A DNA stretch of 64,000 bases from Sphingopyxis sp. CCNWLW2 (GTDB lineage: Bacteria; Pseudomonadota; Alphaproteobacteria; Sphingomonadales; Sphingomonadaceae), in assembly GCF_037095755.1 (NCBI RefSeq), contig NZ_JBAWKJ010000003.1, positions 744,001 to 808,000 of the forward strand. Reading direction: 5' to 3'. Positions 27,658 through 36,867 of this stretch are shown here, one piece after another; the first letter of the stretch is position 1, and each line of letters opens with the position of its first letter. Made by a program: the position numbers and the translations under genes. Below the pieces are notes generated by a model, which was not told where the DNA came from, did not search any database, and saw only the letters and a program-made list of their open reading frames with translations.

Positions 27658-28274
27658 ACGCGGGATCGACAATGGAGCGGGTCTATCTCGACCTGAAGGC
27701 GAGGATCGTCGGCGGCGCCTATCCGCCCGGCACGCGTCTCGATCCCTTCCACCTCGCAAAGCGGCTGGCGGCAAGTCCGACACCCGTCCGCGAGGCACTC
27801 CATCGGCTGTCGGGCGAGCGCATCGTCGATAGCTGGCATCAGGAAGGCTTCCGTCAGCCGATCTTCGCCGAGGCCGATCTTTGCGATCTCTACCATTGGG
27901 CCGGCGCGCTCGTCCGGTTCGCGCTGAGCGATCCGCCGCGTCCTCCCGGACCGGGCACCCTGCTCCCGATGATGGAGGTTGAAGATTATCAGGCGCGAGT
28001 CGCGCGGTTGTTTCGGGCAATCGCGCTGCTCAACGGCAATCGCGAACTTCGCTTCGCCATCGCCAACATGATCGAACGCAGCGAGTTTTTCCGCGCAGCC
28101 GAGGCGCGCACCGACCCGAGCGCCGAGCATGTCCTCGCGTCGATGGAGGCGGCCTTCCTGAAGGCCCATTGGGCTGAACTTCGCAGCAAAAGCGCGCTTT
28201 TCCACCGGCGCAGGGTCGCGCGCGCGGGGCGGGTCGTCGCCGAAATCCGACCGCGGTCGCAAACAATCGAATGA
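27654..28274 (+). CDS. GntR-family transcriptional regulator
   Basis: The 206-residue product has an N-terminal winged helix of GntR type (ERVYLDLKARIVGGAYPPGTRLD then LAKRLAASPTPVREALHRLSGERIV) and a helical C-terminal domain of the FCD/VanR kind (about residues 80-190). The start ATG overlaps the phyH stop (ATGA), so luxI-phyH-gntR are probably one transcript. It ends 96 bases before the lasso precursor gene and is the best-placed candidate regulator of that promoter. Effector unknown. Confidence 0.85.
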   Translation: MNAGSTMERVYLDLKARIVGGAYPPGTRLDPFHLAKRLAASPTPVREALHRLSGERIVDSWHQEGFRQPIFAEADLCDLYHWAGALVRFALSDPPRPPGPGTLLPMMEVEDYQARVARLFRAIALLNGNRELRFAIANMIERSEFFRAAEARTDPSAEHVLASMEAAFLKAHWAELRSKSALFHRRRVARAGRVVAEIRPRSQTIE

Positions 28275-28276
28275 TA

Positions 28277-28293
28277 TTTTCCAGACAGGAAAA
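28277..28293. promoter_or_regulatory. Inverted repeat TTTTCC-N5-GGAAAA before the lasso precursor gene
   Basis: Perfect 6-bp arms around AGACA, directly after the gntR stop and 78 bases before the precursor ATG. It is AT-rich relative to its surroundings and has no T-run that would make it a terminator. Position suits an operator for the precursor promoter, perhaps bound by the GntR or LuxR protein. Confidence 0.4.
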
Positions 28294-28370
28294 GCACATA
28301 AACTCTATTTTTCCCAACGGCGTAGCTTCGACGGCGCCGCAATCCCGCGGTATCAGCAAAGGAGGGTCCC

Positions 28371-28508
28371 ATGGACCGTCACACCATCGCCGAAGACGGC
28401 ATCGAAGAACTGGGCGTCGCCAGCGTCGAGACGCGCGGCACCGAATTCCCGGTTCCGGAATCGATCGGGCGCAAGCTCGAACCCGACGCCGGCATTTCGG
28501 TCGACTGA
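28371..28508 (+). CDS. Lasso peptide precursor (45 residues, predicted 22-residue leader and 23-residue core)
   Basis: ATG 28371 follows a strong AAGGAGGG site. The leader ends ELGVASVETR, with Thr at the penultimate position as required by lasso leader peptidases. The predicted core starts with Gly, GTEFPVPE being an 8-residue macrolactam ring closed between Gly1 and Glu8, and the tail is SIGRKLEPDAGISVD. An acidic C-terminal residue and a 15-residue tail resemble astexins and sphingopyxins, which mostly have 8- or 9-membered rings. The calculated mass of the cyclised core is about 2394.2 Da (my hand calculation). The gene is directly followed by the maturation genes. Confidence 0.88.
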   Translation: MDRHTIAEDGIEELGVASVETRGTEFPVPESIGRKLEPDAGISVD

Positions 28509-28515
28509 CAGCCGG

Positions 28516-28545
28516 AGGGCGCGGTGCGATCGCGTGCCGCGCCCT
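28516..28545 (+). promoter_or_regulatory. Stem-loop between lasso precursor and maturation genes
   Basis: AGGGCGCGG (28516-28524) pairs perfectly with CCGCGCCCT (28537-28545) around a 12-base loop. It lies eight bases after the precursor stop and covers the ribosome site GGAGGG and a GTG at 28524 that could start the B gene. Such a structure can protect the precursor message or reduce read-through, giving more precursor than enzyme. Confidence 0.55.
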
Positions 28546-28556
28546 TACGCCCCGAT

Positions 28557-29198
28557 ATGCGCTATCATCTTCCCGACCATATCAGCTTCGGCCTGTTCGG
28601 CGAGCGCGCGGTCCTTCTGGATGCCGTCGCCGATCGCTATTATCTGCTTGCCGGACCTGACGCCGATTTTCTCGCGGGTGTCGCGAACCCGGTGCCTGCG
28701 GACCGTCTTGCGGCGCGCGGATTGCTCGCGCGCGGCGCAGGGCAGGCGATTGTCCCCGTCGAAGCACGCGAACGAACGGCAAGCGCTCTCGAGGCTCGGG
28801 GGCGTGTGGCGCGGATGAGCGCTTGCGAGGTTGGAGGCCATCGGCTGGAGGCATCGCTCTCGCTTCGCTTTCGCGGTCTTTCTCCGACCATCGAGCGGTG
28901 GCGCCGGCTGCGCGCCCGACGAAGCGATCCCGCCGGGCGTAGCAGCCAGGCCGGCGGCGTCGGCGATCTCGCGCGCGGCTATGCGAAGGCCCGGCTCTAT
29001 GTTCCCGCGCGGCGGCGCTGCGTTCCCGACAGCCTTGCATTGATGCGTTGCCTCTGGCGGCGCGGGCATGATGCCGAGCTCTATTTCGGGGTCAGGCTCG
29101 CGCCCTTTGCCGCGCATTGCTGGGTGCAAAAGGGCGATCTGCTCCTGTCCGACCCGCTCGATATCGTCCGCGAATTTACGCCGGTGTTTCGCCTGTGA
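28557..29198 (+). CDS. Lasso peptide maturation protein B (fused B1 recognition domain and B2 leader peptidase)
   Basis: Residues about 1-75 form a PqqD-like leader-recognition domain (MRYHLPDHISFGLFGERAVLLDAVADRYYLLAG in two blocks). The C-terminal part is the transglutaminase-like B2 protease with Cys in RRRCVPDSLALMRCLW (about 155), His in FAAHCWVQKGD (about 187) and Asp in LLLSDPLDIV (about 198). It removes the leader after the Thr-Arg pair. I use ATG 28557 because B proteins normally begin with MRY-type sequence. GTG 28524, which has the better ribosome site, would add 11 residues. The stop overlaps the next gene (GTGA). Confidence 0.88.
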   Translation: MRYHLPDHISFGLFGERAVLLDAVADRYYLLAGPDADFLAGVANPVPADRLAARGLLARGAGQAIVPVEARERTASALEARGRVARMSACEVGGHRLEASLSLRFRGLSPTIERWRRLRARRSDPAGRSSQAGGVGDLARGYAKARLYVPARRRCVPDSLALMRCLWRRGHDAELYFGVRLAPFAAHCWVQKGDLLLSDPLDIVREFTPVFRL

Positions 29199-30910
29199 GC
29201 CTGCGGCTTGCCCTTCTCGGCGGGGACAGCCGCGAGCGCGAGCTGCCGCGCGGCGTGGCGCATCTCGCCGCCGTCGGCTCGGCTGCGCTGCTCGGCGACG
29301 CGGCGACGCCGATCGGCGTTGCCGGGAGCGTCGTGCTTGCCGGCTGGGCCTTTCGCAGCGCGGGGTTCGGGACATGCACGGAGCTTGATGGAGGGGAGGC
29401 GGACCGGATCGTTGCCACCGGCGGGCGCTGGGCGCTCGAAAATCTCTGGGGCAATTATATCCTCTTCTGGGCCGACCGGGAGGGGCGCGCCCATATCCTG
29501 CGCGCGCCGGTCACCGGCCCGGCGATCTATCATATTGCCGCGGGGGAGGCGGGTTCGGGCGCGGCTCTTGCTTTCACCGACCTCGCGCTGGCGCGCGCGC
29601 TCGGTTTCGCGCTCGACCGGCCCGATGCGGCCGCGATCGATGCCGAGATGCGGATCCCGCTGCTGCGCGGCCATGCGACCGGCCTTCTCGGCGTCCGCGA
29701 AATCCTGCCCGGCGAGATCGTCCGGCTCGGCCGTGCGGCGGCGCTTCCGCAGAGCTGGTCGCCGTGGGACCATATGAAGGACGCGCCGCGCCGCGTCGAA
29801 CCCGACGCGCTGCGCAGCAAGGTGATGCGTGTCGTGTCGGCGTGGAGCATGCGCTTCGGGCGGATCCAGCTCGAGCTTTCGGGCGGGCTCGACAGTTCGA
29901 TCGTCGCGGCCTGCCTCGCGGGGCGGCACGGCGACTGGCGCGCGATCACCATGGCGACCTCCGATCCCGATGGCGACGAGCGTGTCTATGCGCGTGCCGC
30001 CGCCGAACGGGCCGGAGCGCCGCTCTTCGAGCTCCTGCTATCGGGGGATCCGGTCGATCCGACCGCGCCGATCGCCCGTCTGCGTGCGCGTCCGGGCGGG
30101 TTCGGTCTGCTCGCGCCCGTCGACGCGCGTCTCGGCGCCGCGGCGGCGGACTATGGTGCCGAGGCCATATTCACCGGGGCGGGGGGCGACAATATCTTCG
30201 GCTATCTGACCTCGGCGGCGCCGATCGTCGACGCCCTTCGCTTCGCAGGGCCGCGCGCCGCCTGGAATGCCGCGGGCGATCTCGCGCGCGTGATGAACGA
30301 CAATGTCTGGAAGGCGCTGCGGCTCGCGGCGCGCAAGACCGTGGTGCGGGGGCGTTTCTGGCCCTCCGACAACAGCCTGTTGTCGCAGCGCTTCGCGGGT
30401 CGCGTACCCGAGCATCCCTGGCTCGTTCGCGCGCGTGCGGCATGGCCGGGGCAGCGCACCTATGCGCTCAAACTGCTGCCGATCCAGCCGTTTCTCGATG
30501 GATATGACCGGGCGCTCGCGCTGCCGATGATAGCGCCCTTGCTCGCGCAGCCGCTCGTCGAATACGGGCTCGGGGTGCCGAGCTGGCAATGGGGCGAAGG
30601 CGGCCAGGACCGGGCGCTTGCGCGCCGTGCCTTCGCGAGCAATGTGCCCGAGGCGGTGCTCGCGCGGCGGATCAAGGGACGGATTGAATCGCTCTTCTAC
30701 CCAAGCTTCGACCGGCACCGCAGCAATCTGCGCTCTTTTCTTCTCGATGGCTGGCTTGCGGGGGAGCGGCTGATCGATTGCGATGCGGTGCGCGCGCTCG
30801 TCGATGGCGAACGGCGTGCCGATGGCGTCGCCGCCATCCGTCTCCTGCACCTCGCCGACATGGAGCGCTGGGTCCGATCGCTGGCGTCACCGCCGCCCTC
30901 GGCGAGCTGA
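29195..30910 (+). CDS. Lasso peptide macrolactam synthetase C (asparagine-synthase-like)
   Basis: The enzyme (571 residues) starts at GTG 29195, overlapping the B gene stop by four bases. It has a degenerate N-terminal glutaminase-like domain without the N-terminal Cys and a synthetase domain with the pyrophosphate loop LELSGGLDSSIVAACLAG at about residues 226-243 and a second ATP site (TGAGGDNIFGYLTS). It adenylates the Glu8 side chain and closes the bond to the Gly1 amine. The whole ABC set is compact and typical of proteobacterial lasso loci. There is no ABC exporter gene. Confidence 0.88.
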   Translation: MSLRLALLGGDSRERELPRGVAHLAAVGSAALLGDAATPIGVAGSVVLAGWAFRSAGFGTCTELDGGEADRIVATGGRWALENLWGNYILFWADREGRAHILRAPVTGPAIYHIAAGEAGSGAALAFTDLALARALGFALDRPDAAAIDAEMRIPLLRGHATGLLGVREILPGEIVRLGRAAALPQSWSPWDHMKDAPRRVEPDALRSKVMRVVSAWSMRFGRIQLELSGGLDSSIVAACLAGRHGDWRAITMATSDPDGDERVYARAAAERAGAPLFELLLSGDPVDPTAPIARLRARPGGFGLLAPVDARLGAAAADYGAEAIFTGAGGDNIFGYLTSAAPIVDALRFAGPRAAWNAAGDLARVMNDNVWKALRLAARKTVVRGRFWPSDNSLLSQRFAGRVPEHPWLVRARAAWPGQRTYALKLLPIQPFLDGYDRALALPMIAPLLAQPLVEYGLGVPSWQWGEGGQDRALARRAFASNVPEAVLARRIKGRIESLFYPSFDRHRSNLRSFLLDGWLAGERLIDCDAVRALVDGERRADGVAAIRLLHLADMERWVRSLASPPPSAS

Positions 30911-30967
30911 CTGGTCGCGCAAACTCGTGCCGGACGCGCACCGGGGAGGCTGCGTCCGGCACGAGCG

Positions 30968-32956
30968 CTACGGCGCGGGAACGGGCAAGGACTCTCCCGC
31001 GCCGAGCTGGCGCCAGCGCAGATATTGTTCGCGCTTGGCGGGGTCCGGGTCTTCCTCGTCCTTGAGCCAGAAACGATACCAGTCGAGATTGCGCTCATAG
31101 ACCGCGCGCTTGTGGACGGGCTGTGTCTTGATGTGCGGCTCGTCGGCGAAGAGGATCATCTCGGCGGGCTTGCCCGCGCGCTTGAGCCGCGTGTGAAACT
31201 CGATGACATAGCGCGCTTCGGACTCGGGTAGCTGCATGAGGAGCGGCGTGTCGATGCTTTCGGCGTCGGCGGCGGGCGCGAGCATTGTCCATCGCGCGCG
31301 GTCGGTGTCGGGATCGCCGAGCTGCCAATAGCGCGCGAACATCTCGGAGAAACCGCGACCGGGGAGGGCGTTTGCCCAATAATAGATGTCGCTGATCTGC
31401 CCCGAGGAGCTGGTCGCGGCGGCGAAGCGCGGCGATTTGCGGATCGCCCAGAGCGCGACCTCGGATCCGAAGCTGAGGCCGCCGATGCCGACGCGCGCGC
31501 GATCGACGATCCCCTTCGCGGCGAGATCGTCGATCGCCCTTTCGATATCGGCGAGCGCCAGCGCATAGCCCGCCTCGATCCTGCCGCTCTTCGGCGTGCG
31601 CGTGCGATCCATGCAGAGGACCGCGATGCCCTGTTCGACGAGCGGCAGCATCGGAATCTCGTCGCCGACGCCGCCTTTCAGAAAGCCCGCGCAGTGATAA
31701 TATTGGATGACGAGCGGCAAGGGGCCTTTGGTTCCGGCGGGACGAAGCAAGATGCCGGTCACATCGCCATCCCATTGCATCTCTTCGGCCGAAGCCGCGA
31801 TGCGCCGCCGGAAACCGGCATTGGGGTCGGCGAGCAGGTGCGCCTTGCCGTCGGCATAATCGATCCGGACGAGGCGCGGCGGACGCAGCGGACCGCTCTC
31901 GGCGCAGACGAGCGCCTGGCCTCCCACCGCGCAGCGGGGTGCCCGGTAGGCGGCGCGCTGCGCGCCATCGGTGGTCGCGATGCGGCGGGCTTGCCGCGCG
32001 CCGACACGCCAGGACCAGAGGATCTCGCGCGCGCTGCCTTCGCGCTCGAAGAGCAGGATCGTGTCGGCGCCGGGCAGCCAGGCGAGCGCCGCGAGGCGCG
32101 AAGACCGGCAGACACGCGCTTCGCAGGCAAGCACGCGTCCGTCGGGGCGCATGACGGTGACGCCTGTCATATCGCCGTCGGCGCGGATCTCGGCGAGGCT
32201 TCCATCGCGCGTGGCGACGCGCTTTCCCTGTTCGGCGCGGGGGGCCGGAAAACCGGAATCGGGATGGGCATCGGGTGCGATTTTGCCGTCGATGCCGATG
32301 GTTCGCTGTTGACGCGGCGCGTCCCACAAGAGCCGCTCGCGTTCGAACCATTCGGTCGGGAGCTGCTGCATCACGCGCCGGCCATCCGCGATCGCGCCGC
32401 CCGCGACGGGCTGCATGATGTCGAGATGCCGGTCGGCGACGACGCCCTCGGCATAGGCGCGCCGCTCGGCCCCGGCGATCGCGGCGCGTGTCGCCCCGAC
32501 CGTAAATCGCAGTGCCTTGCCGTCGGCGGACAGCGTGAAGTCGAGGATGTCGGCGTCATCGACCACTTCGCGGAGCGCCACGCCGCCCTCGCGCCAGTGC
32601 CAGATGCCGACCGCGCCATCGACGAGCGCGCGGAAGCGCAGCCCGCGTGAGTCCATATCCCATATCGGCACCTGCTCGGCGAGCCCGCCCGAACCCTCAT
32701 ATTGGGCCGCGCCGCCGCTGCCGGCGTGGACAGGGGCATTGCCCTTCAGGTCAGCGATATACCAGTCGAGCATGGTGCGATTGCCGGCCACCGACGCGCG
32801 CGCGACCCGGTAGGCGACGCGTTTTCCGTCGGGCGAGAGGGTGGGCGCACCGATCTCGGCGACCTCGACGAGATCGTGTGCCGCGATCGGCACACGCGCC
32901 CGGTCGGCGGGGGAGGCGGGCGCGGTGGCGGCGAGCAGGGTCGCCAGCATCACCAT
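30968..32956 (-). CDS. Lasso peptide isopeptidase (AtxE-like, S9 prolyl-oligopeptidase fold)
   Basis: This 662-residue protein has an N-terminal signal-like stretch (MLATLLAATAPASPA), a beta-propeller (about residues 40-390) and a C-terminal alpha/beta-hydrolase domain with the nucleophile in GIGGLSFGSEVALWA (Ser about 495) and the His in DEPHIKTQP (about 608). In known isopeptidase-type lasso clusters this enzyme opens the macrolactam bond and linearises the peptide. It is convergent with the ABC genes, as in astexin loci, and its ATG (32956) overlaps the receptor stop. An ATG at 32950 is a valid alternative start. Confidence 0.85.
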   Translation of the reverse strand: MVMLATLLAATAPASPADRARVPIAAHDLVEVAEIGAPTLSPDGKRVAYRVARASVAGNRTMLDWYIADLKGNAPVHAGSGGAAQYEGSGGLAEQVPIWDMDSRGLRFRALVDGAVGIWHWREGGVALREVVDDADILDFTLSADGKALRFTVGATRAAIAGAERRAYAEGVVADRHLDIMQPVAGGAIADGRRVMQQLPTEWFERERLLWDAPRQQRTIGIDGKIAPDAHPDSGFPAPRAEQGKRVATRDGSLAEIRADGDMTGVTVMRPDGRVLACEARVCRSSRLAALAWLPGADTILLFEREGSAREILWSWRVGARQARRIATTDGAQRAAYRAPRCAVGGQALVCAESGPLRPPRLVRIDYADGKAHLLADPNAGFRRRIAASAEEMQWDGDVTGILLRPAGTKGPLPLVIQYYHCAGFLKGGVGDEIPMLPLVEQGIAVLCMDRTRTPKSGRIEAGYALALADIERAIDDLAAKGIVDRARVGIGGLSFGSEVALWAIRKSPRFAAATSSSGQISDIYYWANALPGRGFSEMFARYWQLGDPDTDRARWTMLAPAADAESIDTPLLMQLPESEARYVIEFHTRLKRAGKPAEMILFADEPHIKTQPVHKRAVYERNLDWYRFWLKDEEDPDPAKREQYLRWRQLGAGESLPVPAP

Positions 32957-35877
32957 GCGATCACCGCCTGCAGCGCGATCATGCGCCCGATCGCGCTCGC
33001 CTGTTCGGGGTCGTAGCCGAACGCCGAATTGCTCGTGCGGAACTGCGCGTAGGGCGGCGCCGTGTCGAACAGATTGTTGACGCTGAGCGCGAGGCGGAAC
33101 GAACGATCGGCGGGATCGCCGATGCGCGCGCCGAGCTGGAGATCGAAGGTCGTCCAGCTCTTGACCCGCTCGGCGGGGGTGATGGTGAGATTGCGATAGG
33201 CGGCGACATGATGGACGCCGATGCCGCCATCAAATTGTCCGAGGGTGAAGCCCGCACGGCCGCGGAGGCGCAGCTTGACCGGATTGCCGAGCGTTCCGAG
33301 GACATCGACCGCGGGCGCCGCCGCAGTGATCCGGTTGTCGATCGTGAACAGCCGGGTGCCGCCGAGCGACAGCGCGACGCTGCCTGCGCCGACGGGGCGC
33401 GTATAGCCGATGTCGAAATCGAGCCCCTGCACCTTGGCTTTCGAAAGGTTGAAGGTGCGCCCGTCGACGATCGCCCCGACCTCGCCGGGCGTCACGCCGA
33501 GCGTGTTCGCGAAGCTCGGATCGGCGAAATAGGCGGCGACGGTCGCGGGGTCGGGATTGTCGTCGACGATCGAGGCATAAATGTCGCGGCGCGCGAGGAA
33601 GTTGAAAAGGTCGAACGAAGCGGTGGCGATGCGGTCGCGGTAGCCAATGTCGAACCAGGTCAGGCCGAGCCTCGCGCCGGGGATCGCGGCCGGTTCGAGA
33701 TCGAGGCCCGCCGTCCAGGTCGTCGCCTTTTCGGGCCCGAGGTCCGGGCGGAAACCGAACAGCCCGAGCACCACCGTCCGCCCGGACGGCGCCTCGGGAT
33801 CGGGGAGGACGATCGTCTCGTAAAAGGCATTGGCGGTGCCGACGAGCTCGTCGAAGAAGGGGGCGCGGAACGAGCGCCCGTAGGAGGCGCGCAAGGTCAG
33901 GCCTTTGACCGGAACCCATTGCACCCCGAATTTGGGATTGGCGGTGTCGCCGACGTCCGAATAATGTTCATAGCGTCCCGCCGCCGAGAGGGTGAGCACA
34001 CCGGGGAAGACGGCGCCCGCGTCGAAGACCGGCACGACGAGTTCGCCGTAAAGCGCACGCACGGTGCGATGGTCGGGTAGTCCCGCTATGCCCGAGGTCG
34101 TTGGCGTGTCGGCGCTGCGGTCGATCGTCTGGGTGTAACGGAGCTGGTCGCGGCGATATTCGGCGCCGATCGCCATTTTCGCGTCGCCCGCCGGGAGCGC
34201 GAACAGGGGGCCGTCGGCACGGAAGGCCGCGGTCCGGTTCTGATAGCGCACGCGGCGCGTCAGGCTGCCCCGCAAAGAGTCGATGAGCGCGGGGTCGTTG
34301 ACCGCGCCGTCGCCGAACAGCTTGATCGCCGCCGCGGGCGTGGTTGCCGCGGCGGCGCGGGTGAGCTTGAGGCGGTGGACGATATTGACCCCGTCATTGC
34401 GCTCGCGCTGGAGGCCATAGCCGCCCGACAGCTCGAGCGACCAGGCGCCGAGGCTCGCGCGGGCGCCGAACATGGTGTTGATCGCGCGCGACGAACCGCG
34501 CACCCCCTCAGGGCCGAAATCGGCGGTCGGGTCGTAAGCGACGCTGATATTCTGGCCGGTCCCGATCGGGTCGACATACCAGGGATTGGTCGGACGCACC
34601 GTGAGCTGGGTGATGCCGAAAACCCGCTGCCGCGCTTCGAAATGCCGCTCGGCATAAAGCGCGCGGGCGAAGAGCGTGACATGATCGCCGATGTCCTGTT
34701 CGGCGGCGGCGTAGAGGCTCGTGCTCCGCTGACGCGGCAGGATGTCGATATGGCGCCGCGTGTCGCCGCGGTTGAAGTCGCTGCTCGGAACGAGATCGGC
34801 AGCCGTGAGCGCGGTGCCGTCCTGGCCGCGCGGGATCAGGAAGCGCTGGCCGTTCGCCGCGACGATCGTCCCCGGATTGGCGAAGTTCGAGCGGAGGTCG
34901 GGGCCACCGAAAGGCCGGAGATCCTCGGTCGCGAAGCGCCGTTCGGTCGACGGCAGATTGTCGCGGCGATAATATTCGCCCGCGACGACGAGATGGCCGC
35001 TCGACCACCGCGTGCCGAATATCTGGCTGACCTGATATTCGCCGAAGTCGCCATCGGCGGTGCCGGCGCGCAGCCGCGTCTCGGCGCCCTCGAAGCGATT
35101 GCGGAAGCGGATGTTGACGACCCCGGCAATCGCGTCGGAGCCATAGATGGCCGATGCGCCGTCGGTGAGGATCTCGATACGGTCGATCGCTGCCGACGGC
35201 ACGAGCGAGAGATCGGTGAAGGCGCCCGAGCCGCCGCCGAGAGCGGGGCGGGCACCGTCGAACAGCGTCAGCGTCGAACCGCTGCCGAGCCCGCGGAGGT
35301 TGATGCCTGTCCCATAGGTGAGATTGGTGTTCGCATAGCCGCGCGCGCTTGTCCCGACATTCGCTTCGGCGGGGCCACCCGAGAAATTCTGCGGGATCGT
35401 CTGGAGAAACTCGGCGATCGTCGCGCGGCCGCTGCGGTCGAGCGCGTCGCGGTCGATGTGCTGGACCGGCGAACCCACCGGACCGGCGCCGCGGATGCGC
35501 GTGCCGGTCACCACAATGGCTTCATCCGCTGTCCCGGTTGCGCCGGATGCGGCTTCTCCGGTTTCCGGCCGGATGATCAGCGCGCCATCGACGGTCTCGG
35601 TCTTGAGCCCGGTGCCCGCGAGCAGCCGCGCGAGCGCCGCGTCGGCCGACAGGCGGCCGCGGACCGCACGGCTTCTTTTGCCGGCGACGAGACGCGACGC
35701 CGCGACGACTTCGCGCCCTGAAACTTCAGAATAGCGCCGCAACGCGTCGCCGAGCGGCTGCGCTGCGATGTCATAGTCTCGTTGGTCGGCTTGTGCTTGC
35801 GCCTCTGCCGCGGGCGCATGAAGCACGGTTGCCGCCGTACCCGCAAGCAAGGCCGCGATGATCATATTCTTTGTCAT
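32950..35877 (-). CDS. FecA-type TonB-dependent receptor/transducer for the lasso peptide
   Basis: The receptor (975 residues) starts at ATG 35877 after GGGAGGGTAG, with a signal peptide ending AAEAQA. It then carries an STN signalling domain (YDIAAQPLGDALRRYSEVSG... LSADAALARLLAGTGL), a linker (AIVVTGTRIRGAGPVGSPVQ), a plug (ILTDGASAIYGSDAIAGVVNIRFR) and the barrel. The STN domain means that ligand binding can signal through FecR to FecI. Next to the isopeptidase the obvious ligand is the lasso peptide itself, and re-import for opening is the model proposed for astexin-type loci. Confidence 0.9.
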   Translation of the reverse strand: MTKNMIIAALLAGTAATVLHAPAAEAQAQADQRDYDIAAQPLGDALRRYSEVSGREVVAASRLVAGKRSRAVRGRLSADAALARLLAGTGLKTETVDGALIIRPETGEAASGATGTADEAIVVTGTRIRGAGPVGSPVQHIDRDALDRSGRATIAEFLQTIPQNFSGGPAEANVGTSARGYANTNLTYGTGINLRGLGSGSTLTLFDGARPALGGGSGAFTDLSLVPSAAIDRIEILTDGASAIYGSDAIAGVVNIRFRNRFEGAETRLRAGTADGDFGEYQVSQIFGTRWSSGHLVVAGEYYRRDNLPSTERRFATEDLRPFGGPDLRSNFANPGTIVAANGQRFLIPRGQDGTALTAADLVPSSDFNRGDTRRHIDILPRQRSTSLYAAAEQDIGDHVTLFARALYAERHFEARQRVFGITQLTVRPTNPWYVDPIGTGQNISVAYDPTADFGPEGVRGSSRAINTMFGARASLGAWSLELSGGYGLQRERNDGVNIVHRLKLTRAAAATTPAAAIKLFGDGAVNDPALIDSLRGSLTRRVRYQNRTAAFRADGPLFALPAGDAKMAIGAEYRRDQLRYTQTIDRSADTPTTSGIAGLPDHRTVRALYGELVVPVFDAGAVFPGVLTLSAAGRYEHYSDVGDTANPKFGVQWVPVKGLTLRASYGRSFRAPFFDELVGTANAFYETIVLPDPEAPSGRTVVLGLFGFRPDLGPEKATTWTAGLDLEPAAIPGARLGLTWFDIGYRDRIATASFDLFNFLARRDIYASIVDDNPDPATVAAYFADPSFANTLGVTPGEVGAIVDGRTFNLSKAKVQGLDFDIGYTRPVGAGSVALSLGGTRLFTIDNRITAAAPAVDVLGTLGNPVKLRLRGRAGFTLGQFDGGIGVHHVAAYRNLTITPAERVKSWTTFDLQLGARIGDPADRSFRLALSVNNLFDTAPPYAQFRTSNSAFGYDPEQASAIGRMIALQAVIAW

Positions 35878-35958
35878 TCTACCCTCCCGAGCGGCCTCTG
35901 GTGGCCGTCTGGGAGCGCAAAACACCGGCGTGGCAGACCCCACCCCCCGGGGGCCGGG

Positions 35959-36867
35959 CTATTTTTTACTCAGGACGATGTCCCCGGCTTGGTTCTCGGC
36001 CTCGAGATCGAGCGCCGCTGCAAGCGTTCGCGCGAGCCGCCGCCTGTCCGACACGTCGAACCGTCCCGTGACCGGAAGCGCCGCGAGCGCGGGGTCGGCG
36101 AGGGCGATACGCTGGCCGCTCGCCGCGTTGGCGCGGTCGAGCACGGCACCGAGCGGCAGCTTGTCCACGGCGATCGTGGCCGTCGGCACCGGGTTCGCCA
36201 TCGCGGGGGTGCGGCGCGGACCCGACGCCGGGACTTCGGCAACCTCGCCCGGGGCCAGCCGGAGCGCCTCGCCCGCAGGGCCGGCGCGGACCTCGACCGC
36301 TCCCTTGATGAGCTTGATGCGCGGGACGGCGTCGCGGGCGTCGACCTCGAAGACCGTGCCGATCGCGCGCGTTTCCGAGCGTCCTGCGACGACGATGAAG
36401 GGCCGCGCCGCGTCGTGCGCGACGTCGAAGCGCGCCCGCCCGCCGTGGAGGATGACACGGCGTTCGCTATCCGACAGCTGCGGGTTGACCCAGGCGCCGT
36501 CCATCAGCGTGACGGTCGTCCCGTCGGCGAGCCGGAGCTGGCCGGGGAGCATCGGGCCTGCGGCGATCTGCGGCTGGTCGCCCCGGCCCTGGAGATACCA
36601 GGCGAAGCCGAGTGCAAGTGCGATCGCGGCAACCGTCGCCACGGCCCAGCGCAGGCTGCCGGGCGCACGGGCGTCGCTGCGTGCCTTCGCCTCGATGCGC
36701 TGGCGCGACGTGGTGCCGGAATAATCCCAGTCGTCGACGGCGCGGGCATAGGCGTCGGCGTTGCCGGGCTGTGCGCGCCAGCTTTCGAACCGGCCTCTTT
36801 CGGCGTCGCTTGGCGTTCCGCGCATCAGGGCGGCCCAGTCGGCCGCCTCGCGCTGCTGCCGCGTCAC
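35959..36867 (-). CDS. FecR-family anti-sigma factor
   Basis: The 302-residue protein has the cytoplasmic FecR N-terminal domain (AADWAALMRGTPSDAERGRFESWRAQPGNADAYARA), one membrane helix (about residues 74-92, AVATVAAIALALGFAWYL) and the periplasmic FecR domain (LADGTTVTLMDGAWVNPQLS... LHGGRARFDVAHDAARPFIV) ending in an STN-like segment (VDKLPLGAVLDRANAASGQRI). It should hold the sigma factor inactive and receive the signal from the receptor. Its ATG overlaps the sigma stop by four bases. Confidence 0.9.
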   Translation of the reverse strand: MTRQQREAADWAALMRGTPSDAERGRFESWRAQPGNADAYARAVDDWDYSGTTSRQRIEAKARSDARAPGSLRWAVATVAAIALALGFAWYLQGRGDQPQIAAGPMLPGQLRLADGTTVTLMDGAWVNPQLSDSERRVILHGGRARFDVAHDAARPFIVVAGRSETRAIGTVFEVDARDAVPRIKLIKGAVEVRAGPAGEALRLAPGEVAEVPASGPRRTPAMANPVPTATIAVDKLPLGAVLDRANAASGQRIALADPALAALPVTGRFDVSDRRRLARTLAAALDLEAENQAGDIVLSKK

